6,969 nucleotides of DNA from Coriobacteriales bacterium (lineage in GTDB: Bacteria > Actinomycetota > Coriobacteriia > Coriobacteriales > UBA8131), in assembly GCA_031256575.1 (NCBI GenBank), contig JAIRQI010000116.1, forward strand, positions 1 to 6,969, read 5' to 3'. Positions 1 to 5,119 of the stretch are shown in pieces (the stretch's first letter is position 1; every line of letters begins with the position of its first letter). The notes under the pieces are model-generated. The model was given only the letters and a program-made list of their open reading frames with translations. It had not been told where the DNA came from and did no database searches. Position numbers and translations under genes: made by a program.

Positions 1-923
1 ATGTTAGTCGGTTTCTGCCAGAAGCCTTTCTCTGCCGGATAAGGCGGCCGCAGGCGAGGCATACCTCGCTCACCTTCTAGAGAAGCAATCAAGGCAGTCT
101 CTTCTCCACAGACAAAAGCACCGGCACCGGCTTTGATGCGGATGCTGAAATTGAAGCCGCTACCACAGATATCCTGGCCAAGCCAGCCGGCTTCTTCGGC
201 CTGGGCGATAGCAATCTGCAGGCGTTGCACGGCCAGAGGGTATTCAGCCCGGACGTAGATGATGCCTTCGGTGGCACCGATTGTGTAGCCGCCGATGATG
301 ATGCCTTCCAGCACGGCATGGGGGTCGCCTTCCAGCACCGAGCGGTCCATGAAAGCACCGGGGTCACCCTCGTCGGCGTTGCAGACGATGTACTTGACAT
401 CGCCAGGACTGGCTTTGGCAGCGTTCCATTTGAACCAGGTTGGAAAGCCGGCGCCTCCTCGTCCGCGTAAACCGGCGGTCTTCAACTCTTCGATGACCTC
501 ATCGGGACTCATCGACTGCAGCACCTTCTGCAGGGCTGCGTAACCACCGCGGGCGATGTATTGCTGGATGTCTTCCGGGTCAATCAGGCCGATATCCCTC
601 AGCACGATGCGCTGCTGGTCATTGAGAAAATCCTCGTCTGAGGGAGAAATCAACAGCTCTTCGACCAGCTGACCTTGAGCGATATGGCTCTCGACGATTT
701 GCGCCACTTTGTCTTCGGTGACCAGCACATAACGGGCTTCTAGTTTGTCGTCATCGTCATAGACATCGACGATAGGCTCTAGGTAGCAGTTGCCAATGCA
801 GCCAACTTTGCTCAGTGAGACATTTTGGTAGCCACCCGCCTCAAGCAAGCGCTGGAACTCGGCGGCAGTCTTCTTGGCACCTGAAGCGATGCCGCAGCTG
901 CCTTGTCCGACGACAATCCTCAT
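1..923 (-). CDS. NuoF/HndC/HymB-type NADH-binding flavoprotein subunit, 3' end cut by window
   Basis: This is the FMN- and NADH-binding diaphorase subunit that would pass electrons between NADH and a partner [FeFe]-hydrogenase or formate dehydrogenase in the cytoplasm. 307 residues are visible of a family that usually has about 600. Residues 1-80 form a thioredoxin-like ferredoxin extension with Cys10 (SCGIASGA), Cys42 and Cys46 (GCIGNC, then EP). The NuoF core follows, with GLRGRGGAGFP at 151-161 (FMN/NADH glycine loop), CNADEGDPGAF at 181-191, YVRAEYPLA at 223-231, AGAFVCGEETALI at 267-279 and KPTN at the window edge. The distal 4Fe-4S cysteines lie outside. The start ATG (923-921) overlaps the upstream nuoE stop as ATGA. 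It has only a weak AGG seven bases upstream, so translational coupling is likely. Which catalytic partner it serves cannot be told from this window. The family call is very secure; hydrogenase versus formate dehydrogenase is open. Confidence 0.95.
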   Translation of the reverse strand, partial: MRIVVGQGSCGIASGAKKTAAEFQRLLEAGGYQNVSLSKVGCIGNCYLEPIVDVYDDDDKLEARYVLVTEDKVAQIVESHIAQGQLVEELLISPSDEDFLNDQQRIVLRDIGLIDPEDIQQYIARGGYAALQKVLQSMSPDEVIEELKTAGLRGRGGAGFPTWFKWNAAKASPGDVKYIVCNADEGDPGAFMDRSVLEGDPHAVLEGIIIGGYTIGATEGIIYVRAEYPLAVQRLQIAIAQAEEAGWLGQDICGSGFNFSIRIKAGAGAFVCGEETALIASLEGERGMPRLRPPYPAEKGFWQKPTN

Positions 924-1579
924 CTGCTGGCCTGCCTTTCTGACGCAGCCTGTTGGTCAATTTGAGTAGCCGCTTGGTTGTCGTTGACAGCCACTAGGTT
1001 GTCACGAGTGGCTGCTTGGTTGTCGCGGGCAGCGGTTTGGTTGTCAGCTGCTTGGTTGTCGTTGGCAGCCACTAGGTTGTCACGCAGAGCAATCTCATCA
1101 AGAATCGCCAGCGCTTTCTCTTTACTCAGATTGCCGTATGTCTCCTCACCAAATGGATCCTTAATCATCATCACCGGAGCTAGTGAACAGCAACCCAGAC
1201 AGGCAACAACGCTCAGGCTGAACAATCCGTCAGAGGTGGTCTGGCCAGCATCGATACCTAGATGCTGGCTGATGGCTTCAGCAATCAGCGGAGCACTGTT
1301 GACATGGCAGGCAGTACCCTCGCAGAGCAGAATCAAGTACTTACCGGTCGGCTGTAGGTTGAATTGAGTGTAGAAGGTAGCTACCCCATAAATCCTGGCC
1401 GGAGTGATTCCGGTACGCTCGCTGATATGATAGATGACCTCTTCAGAGAGATAGCCATAGATATCCTGGGTCTTCTGCAAGATGGTAATCAAGCTACCCC
1501 GAATCAAAGAGTATTCGGATAAGACCGCTTCAAGTTCTGGGAACCGCGGTCTAGACTCATCGCACTGGCAAACAGGCAT
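920..1579 (-). CDS. NuoE/HndA-type [2Fe-2S] subunit with a repeat-built C-terminal tail
   Basis: This is the thioredoxin-fold [2Fe-2S] electron-transfer subunit that partners the NuoF-like protein encoded immediately downstream. The 219 residues divide into an N-terminal helical domain (about 11-65, including the QDIYGYLSEEV and GVATFYTQF family signatures) and the cluster domain. The ligands are Cys86 and Cys91 (CEGTAC), then Cys127 and Cys131 (CLGCC). Cys130 is an extra cysteine inside the last motif, and Cys4 and Cys6 at the N-terminus are not family ligands. Family members normally end near residue 160-165. Here about 54 extra residues (166-219) form a polar tail of degenerate DNxxAAx heptads encoded by 21-bp repeats. 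The start at ATG 1579-1577 is the only plausible one. Its Shine-Dalgarno GAGGAG lies unusually close, with a 2-nt spacer. The gene forms an operon with the downstream nuoF-like gene through a 4-bp ATGA overlap. Confidence 0.94.
   Translation of the reverse strand: MPVCQCDESRPRFPELEAVLSEYSLIRGSLITILQKTQDIYGYLSEEVIYHISERTGITPARIYGVATFYTQFNLQPTGKYLILLCEGTACHVNSAPLIAEAISQHLGIDAGQTTSDGLFSLSVVACLGCCSLAPVMMIKDPFGEETYGNLSKEKALAILDEIALRDNLVAANDNQAADNQTAARDNQAATRDNLVAVNDNQAATQIDQQAASERQASR
972..1084. repeat. 21-bp coding minisatellite in the 3' end of the nuoE-like gene
   Basis: On the plus strand the core (T/A)GGTTGTC recurs with starts at about 974, 995, 1016, 1037, 1052 and 1073, that is at intervals of 21, 21, 21, 15 and 21. 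All intervals are multiples of three, so the repeat stays in frame and encodes heptads of the type DN(Q/L)xAAx. Within it a 35-bp segment at 972-1006 recurs at 1050-1084 with one mismatch (position 987 versus 1065), a period of 78 bp or 26 codons. The one short interval looks like a 6-bp deletion. The near identity of the copies suggests recent slippage or unequal recombination. Confidence 0.88.
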
Positions 1580-1581
1580 TT

Positions 1582-1587
1582 CTCCTC
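1582..1587 (-). promoter_or_regulatory. Unusually close Shine-Dalgarno of the nuoE-like gene
   Basis: On the minus strand GAGGAG is separated by only two bases from the ATG at 1579. The usual spacing is 5-9. A further GGAG lies about 13 bases upstream of the ATG. No alternative in-frame start with better spacing is visible, so the ATG is kept, but initiation may be weaker than the strong motif suggests. Confidence 0.55.
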
Positions 1588-1680
1588 AAATTCTCCAAGT
1601 CATCGAAGCCGCTATACGACCTTCTGATGACACTGGCTCTTTGGTTAATAGATATGTCAGTATGATAACAGGGCTTGAGG

Positions 1681-1723
1681 CAAGTCGATGACTTGACTTC
1701 AATGACAAAGCCTGTCAAGGCTT
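1681..1723. other. Two small hairpins/dyads in the leader of the nuoEF-like operon
   Basis: CAAGTC-GAT-GACTTG (1681-1695) and AAGCCT-GTCA-AGGCTT (1708-1723) are perfect 6-bp inverted repeats. They lie about 100-145 bp upstream of the nuoE-like start. If transcription starts near 1758, both are in the 5' leader. There is no T-run, so they are not convincing intrinsic terminators. They could be protein-binding dyads or leader hairpins. Their function is unknown, and such short dyads also arise by chance. Confidence 0.4.
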
Positions 1724-1764
1724 GCTAATGATAAAGCAGCCTCGCCTCGCTCAAGCGTTGAAAC

Positions 1765-1794
1765 ACTCTATTCGCAAACGTTTGGAGTTGTCAA
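1765..1794 (-). promoter_or_regulatory. Sigma-70-type promoter for the nuoEF-like operon, with a LacI/PurR-like palindrome in the spacer
   Basis: Read on the minus strand, a perfect -35 TTGACA (1794-1789) is followed by 18 bp and then TAGAGT (1770-1765), four of six matches to the -10 consensus. Transcription would begin near 1758 and leave a leader of about 180 nt. The spacer holds the perfect 10-bp palindrome CAAACGTTTG (1775-1784). Its central CG and flanking sequence resemble operators of the LacI/GalR family (PurR-type CGCAAACGTTTG). A repressor bound there would block RNA polymerase. This is a motif reading only. Confidence 0.55.
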
Positions 1795-1864
1795 GCCAGC
1801 TGAATCATGAGGGAGTCTTCAACTTACGAAAGGAGTGCAGCAGAGCTGTCATGGCTTTGCGAAA

Positions 1865-2854
1865 TCACAACAACGCTTTACGTAGCATGAGCTGAGCAGT
1901 GTGTGATTTTGGATTTCGCATATGCTGTAGACGTCTGCCTGTTTTCTGGGCTATCAGTTTAGCTACCTGCTCCAATTCTCCACCGTGTTGGACTTGATGG
2001 GAGGTGACTGTGATTACATTGATACCCAGCAATGATAAAACGCTCCGACGTCGTGAATCACTTGCTATTCGCTCTGTACCAGTGTGGTAAAGAGCACTGT
2101 CATATTCCACTGCAAGGTTGTCATGGGGCCAAAATAGGTCGCAGATGTAAAACTTCCTTGTTGAGGCTTGTCTGGCGGTTTTTGTAGGGACGATGCGATG
2201 GTTCATAGTAGGCATCGGTAACCCAAACCCACCAAGCTTATAAGGCAGGGACAGAAGCATGACCAGTTTAGTCTCCATCGGAGAAGCTGAATTGTCAGTG
2301 ATGTAGCTGAGAGCTCTAGCTGACTGTTTATAGCCTTTAACACCAGCCAGTTTGTCCACAAAAGCTGAAAGCTTTTTGACATTCGTCAAAGGCAAGCGGT
2401 TGTAGATGCAGTCATCGGAGGTTTTCTGTACAGACTCTGATGATTGGCTAAGGGCTCTATTCTGACTTAGCGTATAGGAGCCACAAAGCTCATACCCTAG
2501 CTCAATGAGCTCAATTAAGGAGAGCTGGCCTGCCATTTGAAAAAAGCAGAATTCCGGTGTGGAGACAAACAGCCCTTTTCCGATGCTTACAAAACTAGCT
2601 TCCGGAGTGACTTGGGTAAACACATGTTGGCGTATCAAGGGGATAGGCCTTCGTAAATCAGAGCTTCCCAATAGAATATCTAAAGGCAATGAAAGCCCTG
2701 TCTCAGAAATGATGGCGTTGAGCCTAGAACCCGGGAGCTCGCTCGACAGCATCTTGGAACGGCGACGCTCCTGGCTAAAGCGATGCCAACTATGGTCTCT
2801 ACCTGGCTGACGCCAGAACTCTAGCGCAGATTCATGACTAAGAAAAACACTCAT
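1865..2854 (-). CDS. DUF559/Vsr-like endonuclease-domain protein of unknown role
   Basis: This 329-residue protein has the C-terminal layout of DUF559 (COG2852, PD-(D/E)xK-like) proteins. In 329-residue numbering there is Asp239 in ICDLFWP, Glu250-Tyr-Asp252 in AVEYDS, YHTG at 256-259, and Asp266/Arg268-Arg270 (DSRRR), followed by LGINVITVT. The middle carries STPEFCFFQMA, LIELIELGYELCGSY and SASPMETKL, a conserved-looking block containing another possible catalytic acid (Glu194). The overall pattern resembles hypothetical proteins that I recall as abundant in Coriobacteriia. The DNA target, if any, is unknown, and no restriction or toxin partner is adjacent. The frame is open up to 3025, but its first 57 codons lie inside an inverted repeat and look non-coding. 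I prefer the ATG at 2854 (MSVFLSHESALEFWR), which starts the conserved-looking sequence and has a -10 box six bases upstream. It is transcribed independently of its neighbours. Confidence 0.8.
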   Translation of the reverse strand: MSVFLSHESALEFWRQPGRDHSWHRFSQERRRSKMLSSELPGSRLNAIISETGLSLPLDILLGSSDLRRPIPLIRQHVFTQVTPEASFVSIGKGLFVSTPEFCFFQMAGQLSLIELIELGYELCGSYTLSQNRALSQSSESVQKTSDDCIYNRLPLTNVKKLSAFVDKLAGVKGYKQSARALSYITDNSASPMETKLVMLLSLPYKLGGFGLPMPTMNHRIVPTKTARQASTRKFYICDLFWPHDNLAVEYDSALYHTGTERIASDSRRRSVLSLLGINVITVTSHQVQHGGELEQVAKLIAQKTGRRLQHMRNPKSHTAQLMLRKALL

Positions 2855-2860
2855 GCCGTG

Positions 2861-2866
2861 ATTGTA
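2861..2866 (-). promoter_or_regulatory. Putative -10 box giving a leaderless start for the DUF559-like gene
   Basis: On the minus strand TACAAT ends six bases before the ATG at 2854 and no Shine-Dalgarno lies between. A transcript started from this box would begin at or next to the A of the start codon, as in the leaderless genes common in Actinobacteria. No good -35 is visible at 16-18 bp, where the flanking inverted repeat begins. This reading supports the 2854 start over the 3025 one. Confidence 0.4.
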
Positions 2867-2868
2867 GC

Positions 2869-3009
2869 AGTTGTGTGTTGGAAATTGCGCTTGTGTACGA
2901 GTTTTCTCCTGGATTACGCTTCCAAGACCCGAAAACCACGGTTTTCTCCCCATAAAAGGCTTTAAATGGGGAGAAAACCGTACACAGACGCAAATTCCAA
3001 CACATAACT
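2869..3009. repeat. Large imperfect inverted repeat of about 141 bp, possibly a MITE remnant or operator
   Basis: The left arm (2869-2909) and the reverse complement of the right arm (2970-3009) match at about 36 of 41 positions. Both begin AGTT(G/A)TGTGTTGGAA and end GTACG(A)GTTTTCTCC; there are four substitutions and one single-base indel. The 60-bp centre holds a third partial copy of the GGTTTTCTCC motif, which makes a second, tighter palindrome with the right arm. The block directly abuts the -10 box of the DUF559-like gene. No convincing target-site duplication is seen outside the arms, so a transposed element is possible but unproven. Confidence 0.75.
2938..2981. repeat. Perfect 16-bp inverted repeat nested in the larger structure
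   Basis: ACGGTTTTCTCCCCAT (2938-2953) is exactly complementary in reverse to 2966-2981. The 12-bp centre itself contains AAAG-G-CTTT. As RNA it would be a very stable hairpin, but neither strand has a T-run after it, so it is not a typical intrinsic terminator. As DNA it could be a regulator dyad or the inner inverted repeat of a small mobile element. Confidence 0.85.
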
Positions 3010-3404
3010 CCGGATATCCTGGCATTGAGCGTTCAAGCTAACCCGCAATGGTTGTTTGCCAGTCTTCAGCTCATGGCTGTGAGGATAAATGTAGAGGAAT
3101 GGAGGTATGGATAGTCAAATAGCTAACTCATACAGCTAAGCAGGTGAGCGAACCGAATCGGGAACACATGCAGATAATTCTACCGGACAAGCGAGCGGCA
3201 AAGTAAGATGCCATCCTGCCGCACCACTGCCCGTTGCGCACAATCATCCACTCGCGCAAGTAGGCGTATAGGGAAACTTGCCGTCCTGCCGTCCCACTGC
3301 CCTGCTAGCTTGCCTTGCTAGCTTGCCGTTCCACAGCCCTGCCGTCCTACCGTCTCGCTGCCCTACTCGCTTGCCCTACTCGCTTGCCCTGCTCGCTTGC
3401 CTTG
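3010..3404. other. Non-coding interval between the AraC-like and DUF559-like genes
   Basis: About 395 bp with no credible gene on either strand. Positions 3010-3200 show nothing recognisable beyond a 10-codon plus-strand micro-ORF after GGAGGT with no useful spacing. From about 3200 to 3404 the sequence becomes a degenerate, C-rich repetitive tract (plus strand) built on CTTGCC, CTGCCGTC and CTCGCTTGCC words. No intrinsic terminator for the AraC-like gene is visible. Confidence 0.6.
3209..3302. repeat. Degenerate 24-bp direct repeat pair
   Basis: TGCC(A/G)TCCTGCCG(C/T)(A/C)CCACTGCCC occurs at 3209-3232 and again at 3279-3302, matching at 21 of 24 positions with a 70-bp period. The second copy leads straight into the 13-bp repeats beginning at 3302. 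The pair looks like the older, diverged end of the same repeat tract. Confidence 0.65.
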
Positions 3405-3414
3405 TTAGCTTGCT
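3302..3414. repeat. 13-bp tandem repeats running into the AraC-like gene's stop codon
   Basis: A 13-bp unit reads CTACTCGCTTGCC at 3363-3375 and 3376-3388, CTGCTCGCTTGCC at 3389-3401 and a diverged TTGTTAGCTTGCT at 3402-3414. Two related units, CTGCTAGCTTGCC and TTGCTAGCTTGCC, sit at 3302-3327, with degenerate copies between. The last unit contains the TAA stop (3407-3405) and the final codons of the AraC-like gene, so the repeat overlaps the coding 3' end. Confidence 0.85.
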
Positions 3415-4448
3415 TTGATGTCGTCGAAGTCGGTTCGTCGGAGTTGGCCGGCGGTGGTTCCCTCTTGCCGACGGAAGGCCCGGTTCATGGTCAGAGCATT
3501 GTTGAAGCCAACCTGCTCAGCCACACATTTCACACTGACCTGTTGGTCTTTCAGTAATTCTTTAGCAGCTTCGACACGGACGTTTTGAATGTAAGCAGCC
3601 AGTCCGATATTCATGGACTTCTTAAACGAACGCGAAAGGTAGGAGGGGTTCAGTCCAAACTGGTTGGCCAGTTGGGTGACACTGAGATTCTGGTCGTCGT
3701 AATGCTCCTGGACGAAGCGGGTGATACAGGAGATGCGACTATAGAAGGATTGATTCTTCGGGGTCAGGGATTGTTCATGCAGTACGCTGAAGACATCCAA
3801 AGCCTTGCCGCGTAATTCTGGTAGCGACCGGCTGTTGATGATACCCTGGCAGAGCATTGGGTAATCCAGGTTTTCATTACCGACCGACACCTGTACCCGG
3901 CCAATCGCCGCGACCATCATATTCGAGAGGCAGAGCATGCGGTAGCGCAGGGCTTCTGAAGCTGGAGGTTCTTCGGCACTACTGTCCAAGAGCTTGATGA
4001 ATAGGTCTGTAGCTTGCGGAAAATCCGCTGAGTTGATGCAATTCATGAACAGTAACTCTTGGCGCAGCCACTCCATCTCACGAGCCGATATCAAGGCTGG
4101 CTCAATCTGGTTGGTATCCGGTTTTGGCAGACTGTCTGCTAGAGCTTGGTCTAGCTTGTTATTTGTCCTGCGCCTATCTTGAGTTGATATATAGTATATG
4201 AATATCCCTCCAAGTGAAACTAATAACAAGCTCTTGAACATGCTATTGGCAAAAGCCAGCTGAAACTGGCTGAGTGATTCAGGATTTTGGGCATAGGCTT
4301 GTGAGGCATGTATGAATCCTAGAATCACCAATATCAATAATGAACAGATACAGATACTTACTCCATTGATGCACCAAGCCCAGTGAAACCTGATTTTTCG
4401 CTGTCGCTTGCCCAAATAGCCAGAATAAGCTGTTTTTACTGTCGCCAT
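3405..4448 (-). CDS. Membrane-anchored AraC-family transcriptional regulator
   Basis: The 347-residue protein ends in a typical AraC/XylS double helix-turn-helix. HTH1 is about 255-275 (LSVTQLANQFGLNPSYLSRS) and HTH2 about 303-326 (VSVKCVAEQVGFNNALTMNR), followed by FRRQEGTTAGQLRR. A central block at about 112-230 resembles the helical sensor region of YesN-like AraC proteins. Most unusually, the N-terminus has two hydrophobic segments, about 25-46 and 72-87, separated by a short loop of about 25 residues. This suggests a membrane hairpin with both ends in the cytoplasm (positive KRQRK before TM1 and DRRR after TM2). Start: ATG 4448-4446 with AGGGGG (4460-4455) six bases upstream. It is the first gene after the terminator of the amine module and may regulate it, but no operator is demonstrated. 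Ligand unknown. Confidence 0.88.
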   Translation of the reverse strand: MATVKTAYSGYLGKRQRKIRFHWAWCINGVSICICSLLILVILGFIHASQAYAQNPESLSQFQLAFANSMFKSLLLVSLGGIFIYYISTQDRRRTNNKLDQALADSLPKPDTNQIEPALISAREMEWLRQELLFMNCINSADFPQATDLFIKLLDSSAEEPPASEALRYRMLCLSNMMVAAIGRVQVSVGNENLDYPMLCQGIINSRSLPELRGKALDVFSVLHEQSLTPKNQSFYSRISCITRFVQEHYDDQNLSVTQLANQFGLNPSYLSRSFKKSMNIGLAAYIQNVRVEAAKELLKDQQVSVKCVAEQVGFNNALTMNRAFRRQEGTTAGQLRRTDFDDIKAS

Positions 4449-4855
4449 CTGCGACCCCCTGCGAATTGCTAATGCAACAACAATGCTCTAGGCGTTGTTG
4501 TCGTACTGGTTAACATAACGATTAGACGATTGAATTGTTATGAAACCGCTGTTCATGACGTGAATATGGCTGCATTATTGCAGCAGTGTTGTACATTATC
4601 GATTGCCCCCTTTTGGTTGAGTAGCTTTCAGTGGTCTTTCCCTGATGCTCCCTAACCATTTGTTAACATGCTATCACGTTCGCCCAAGAAATGAATGCTA
4701 TAGCTTTCCAGACAATTGCAGATTGTTTGTGGCTAATATAAACAGGTGCCGCTATTGCGGCACCTGCTATTGAAGTATTGTGAAAACTCAGACTGCGAAT
4801 ATTTGTTTATGAGCTTGCTCCAGTAAATCTGCCCTGCAAATCTACCCCAATAACC
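4449..4855. other. Regulatory interval upstream of the AraC-like gene, with two dyads
   Basis: This 407-bp gap has no credible gene. It contains the leader of the AraC-like gene with the dyad ACAACAATGC-TCTAG-GCGTTGTTGT (4477-4501, one mismatch in ten) about 30-50 bp before the start. A second perfect dyad is GCTGCA-TTAT-TGCAGC (4569-4584). Either could be an operator, including for autoregulation. I could not pick a convincing -35/-10 pair. The intrinsic terminator of the amine module lies at 4735-4766. Confidence 0.55.
4735..4766 (-). terminator. Intrinsic terminator of the mttB-permease-small protein module
   Basis: A perfect 10-bp stem, CAGGTGCCGC-TATT-GCGGCACCTG (4743-4766), is followed on the minus strand by TTTATATT. 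It lies about 90 bp after the small gene's stop. The GC-rich stem with a tetraloop and a T-rich tail fits Rho-independent termination of minus-strand transcription. The plus-strand flank has no T-run, so it is not obviously bidirectional. Confidence 0.8.
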
Positions 4856-5119
4856 TTACTTGATATACGACTTTATCATGCTCGCTCCGTACTCGGTGGC
4901 ACGGTAGTAGATATGCAGCTCACCTAGCTCATCCAAATCATAGGAAGCCTGTTCTAGAAGGTCGTTTTTCTCCGCAGCCATCAAGGATTCAACCACATTG
5001 GCTTTCTTGAAAGCGCGAAAACCAGCGTAGTTGTCTTGCAGGGCAAACATCACGGAATCAGCGTCATAGGTCTGGCCATCTTCAAAGAGCTTCAAGATGG
5101 CATAGTTCATCGGCATCAT
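4856..5119 (-). CDS. Small winged-helix-like protein, last gene of the amine module
   Basis: I do not recognise a named family for this 87-residue protein. It appears mainly helical, with NYAILKLFEDG (about 5-15), a helix over DADSVMFALQDNY (19-31) and a third helix running to about residue 58. The end is ELHIYYRATEYGASMIKSYI (67-86), which has the hairpin-then-T-x-x-G-then-helix look of winged-helix DNA-binding proteins. That makes a small transcription factor or a partner protein plausible, with weak support. Start: AGGAGG at 5130-5125 lies 5 bases before the first ATG (5119) and 8 before the second (5116), and either may be used. The permease stop TAA directly abuts the first ATG (TAAATGATG), so the two genes are co-translated, and a terminator follows. 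It probably serves the same pathway. Confidence 0.8.
   Translation of the reverse strand: MMPMNYAILKLFEDGQTYDADSVMFALQDNYAGFRAFKKANVVESLMAAEKNDLLEQASYDLDELGELHIYYRATEYGASMIKSYIK

Noticed and set aside
225..543. Plus-strand open frames of about 80 codons over the nuoF-like gene
   Set aside because: They lie antisense to an unmistakable NuoF coding sequence and have no family signature or ribosome binding site.
978..1367. Plus-strand 129-codon frame opposite the nuoE-like gene
   Set aside because: Its repetitive LSRAA composition is simply the antisense of the 21-bp heptad repeat.
2938..2981. Intrinsic terminator
   Set aside because: The stem is strong but neither strand has a T-run after it, and the position is just upstream of a gene start, not after a gene end.
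2855..3025. N-terminal 57-residue extension of the DUF559-like protein
   Set aside because: The extension is encoded by the inverted-repeat block, is compositionally odd, and lacks a ribosome binding site; the inner start fits better.
3098..3142. Micro-ORF on the plus strand (10 codons) after GGAGGT
   Set aside because: Ribosome binding motif is nearly adjacent to the ATG, the peptide is only 10 residues, and there is no downstream gene on that strand.
3140..3170. tRNA-like GCGAACCGAATCGGG stretch
   Set aside because: It does not match a T-arm consensus (GTTCRANYC) in either orientation and no cloverleaf can be built around it.
3302..3414. CRISPR-like array
   Set aside because: The 13-bp units are directly tandem with no unique spacers of regular size.
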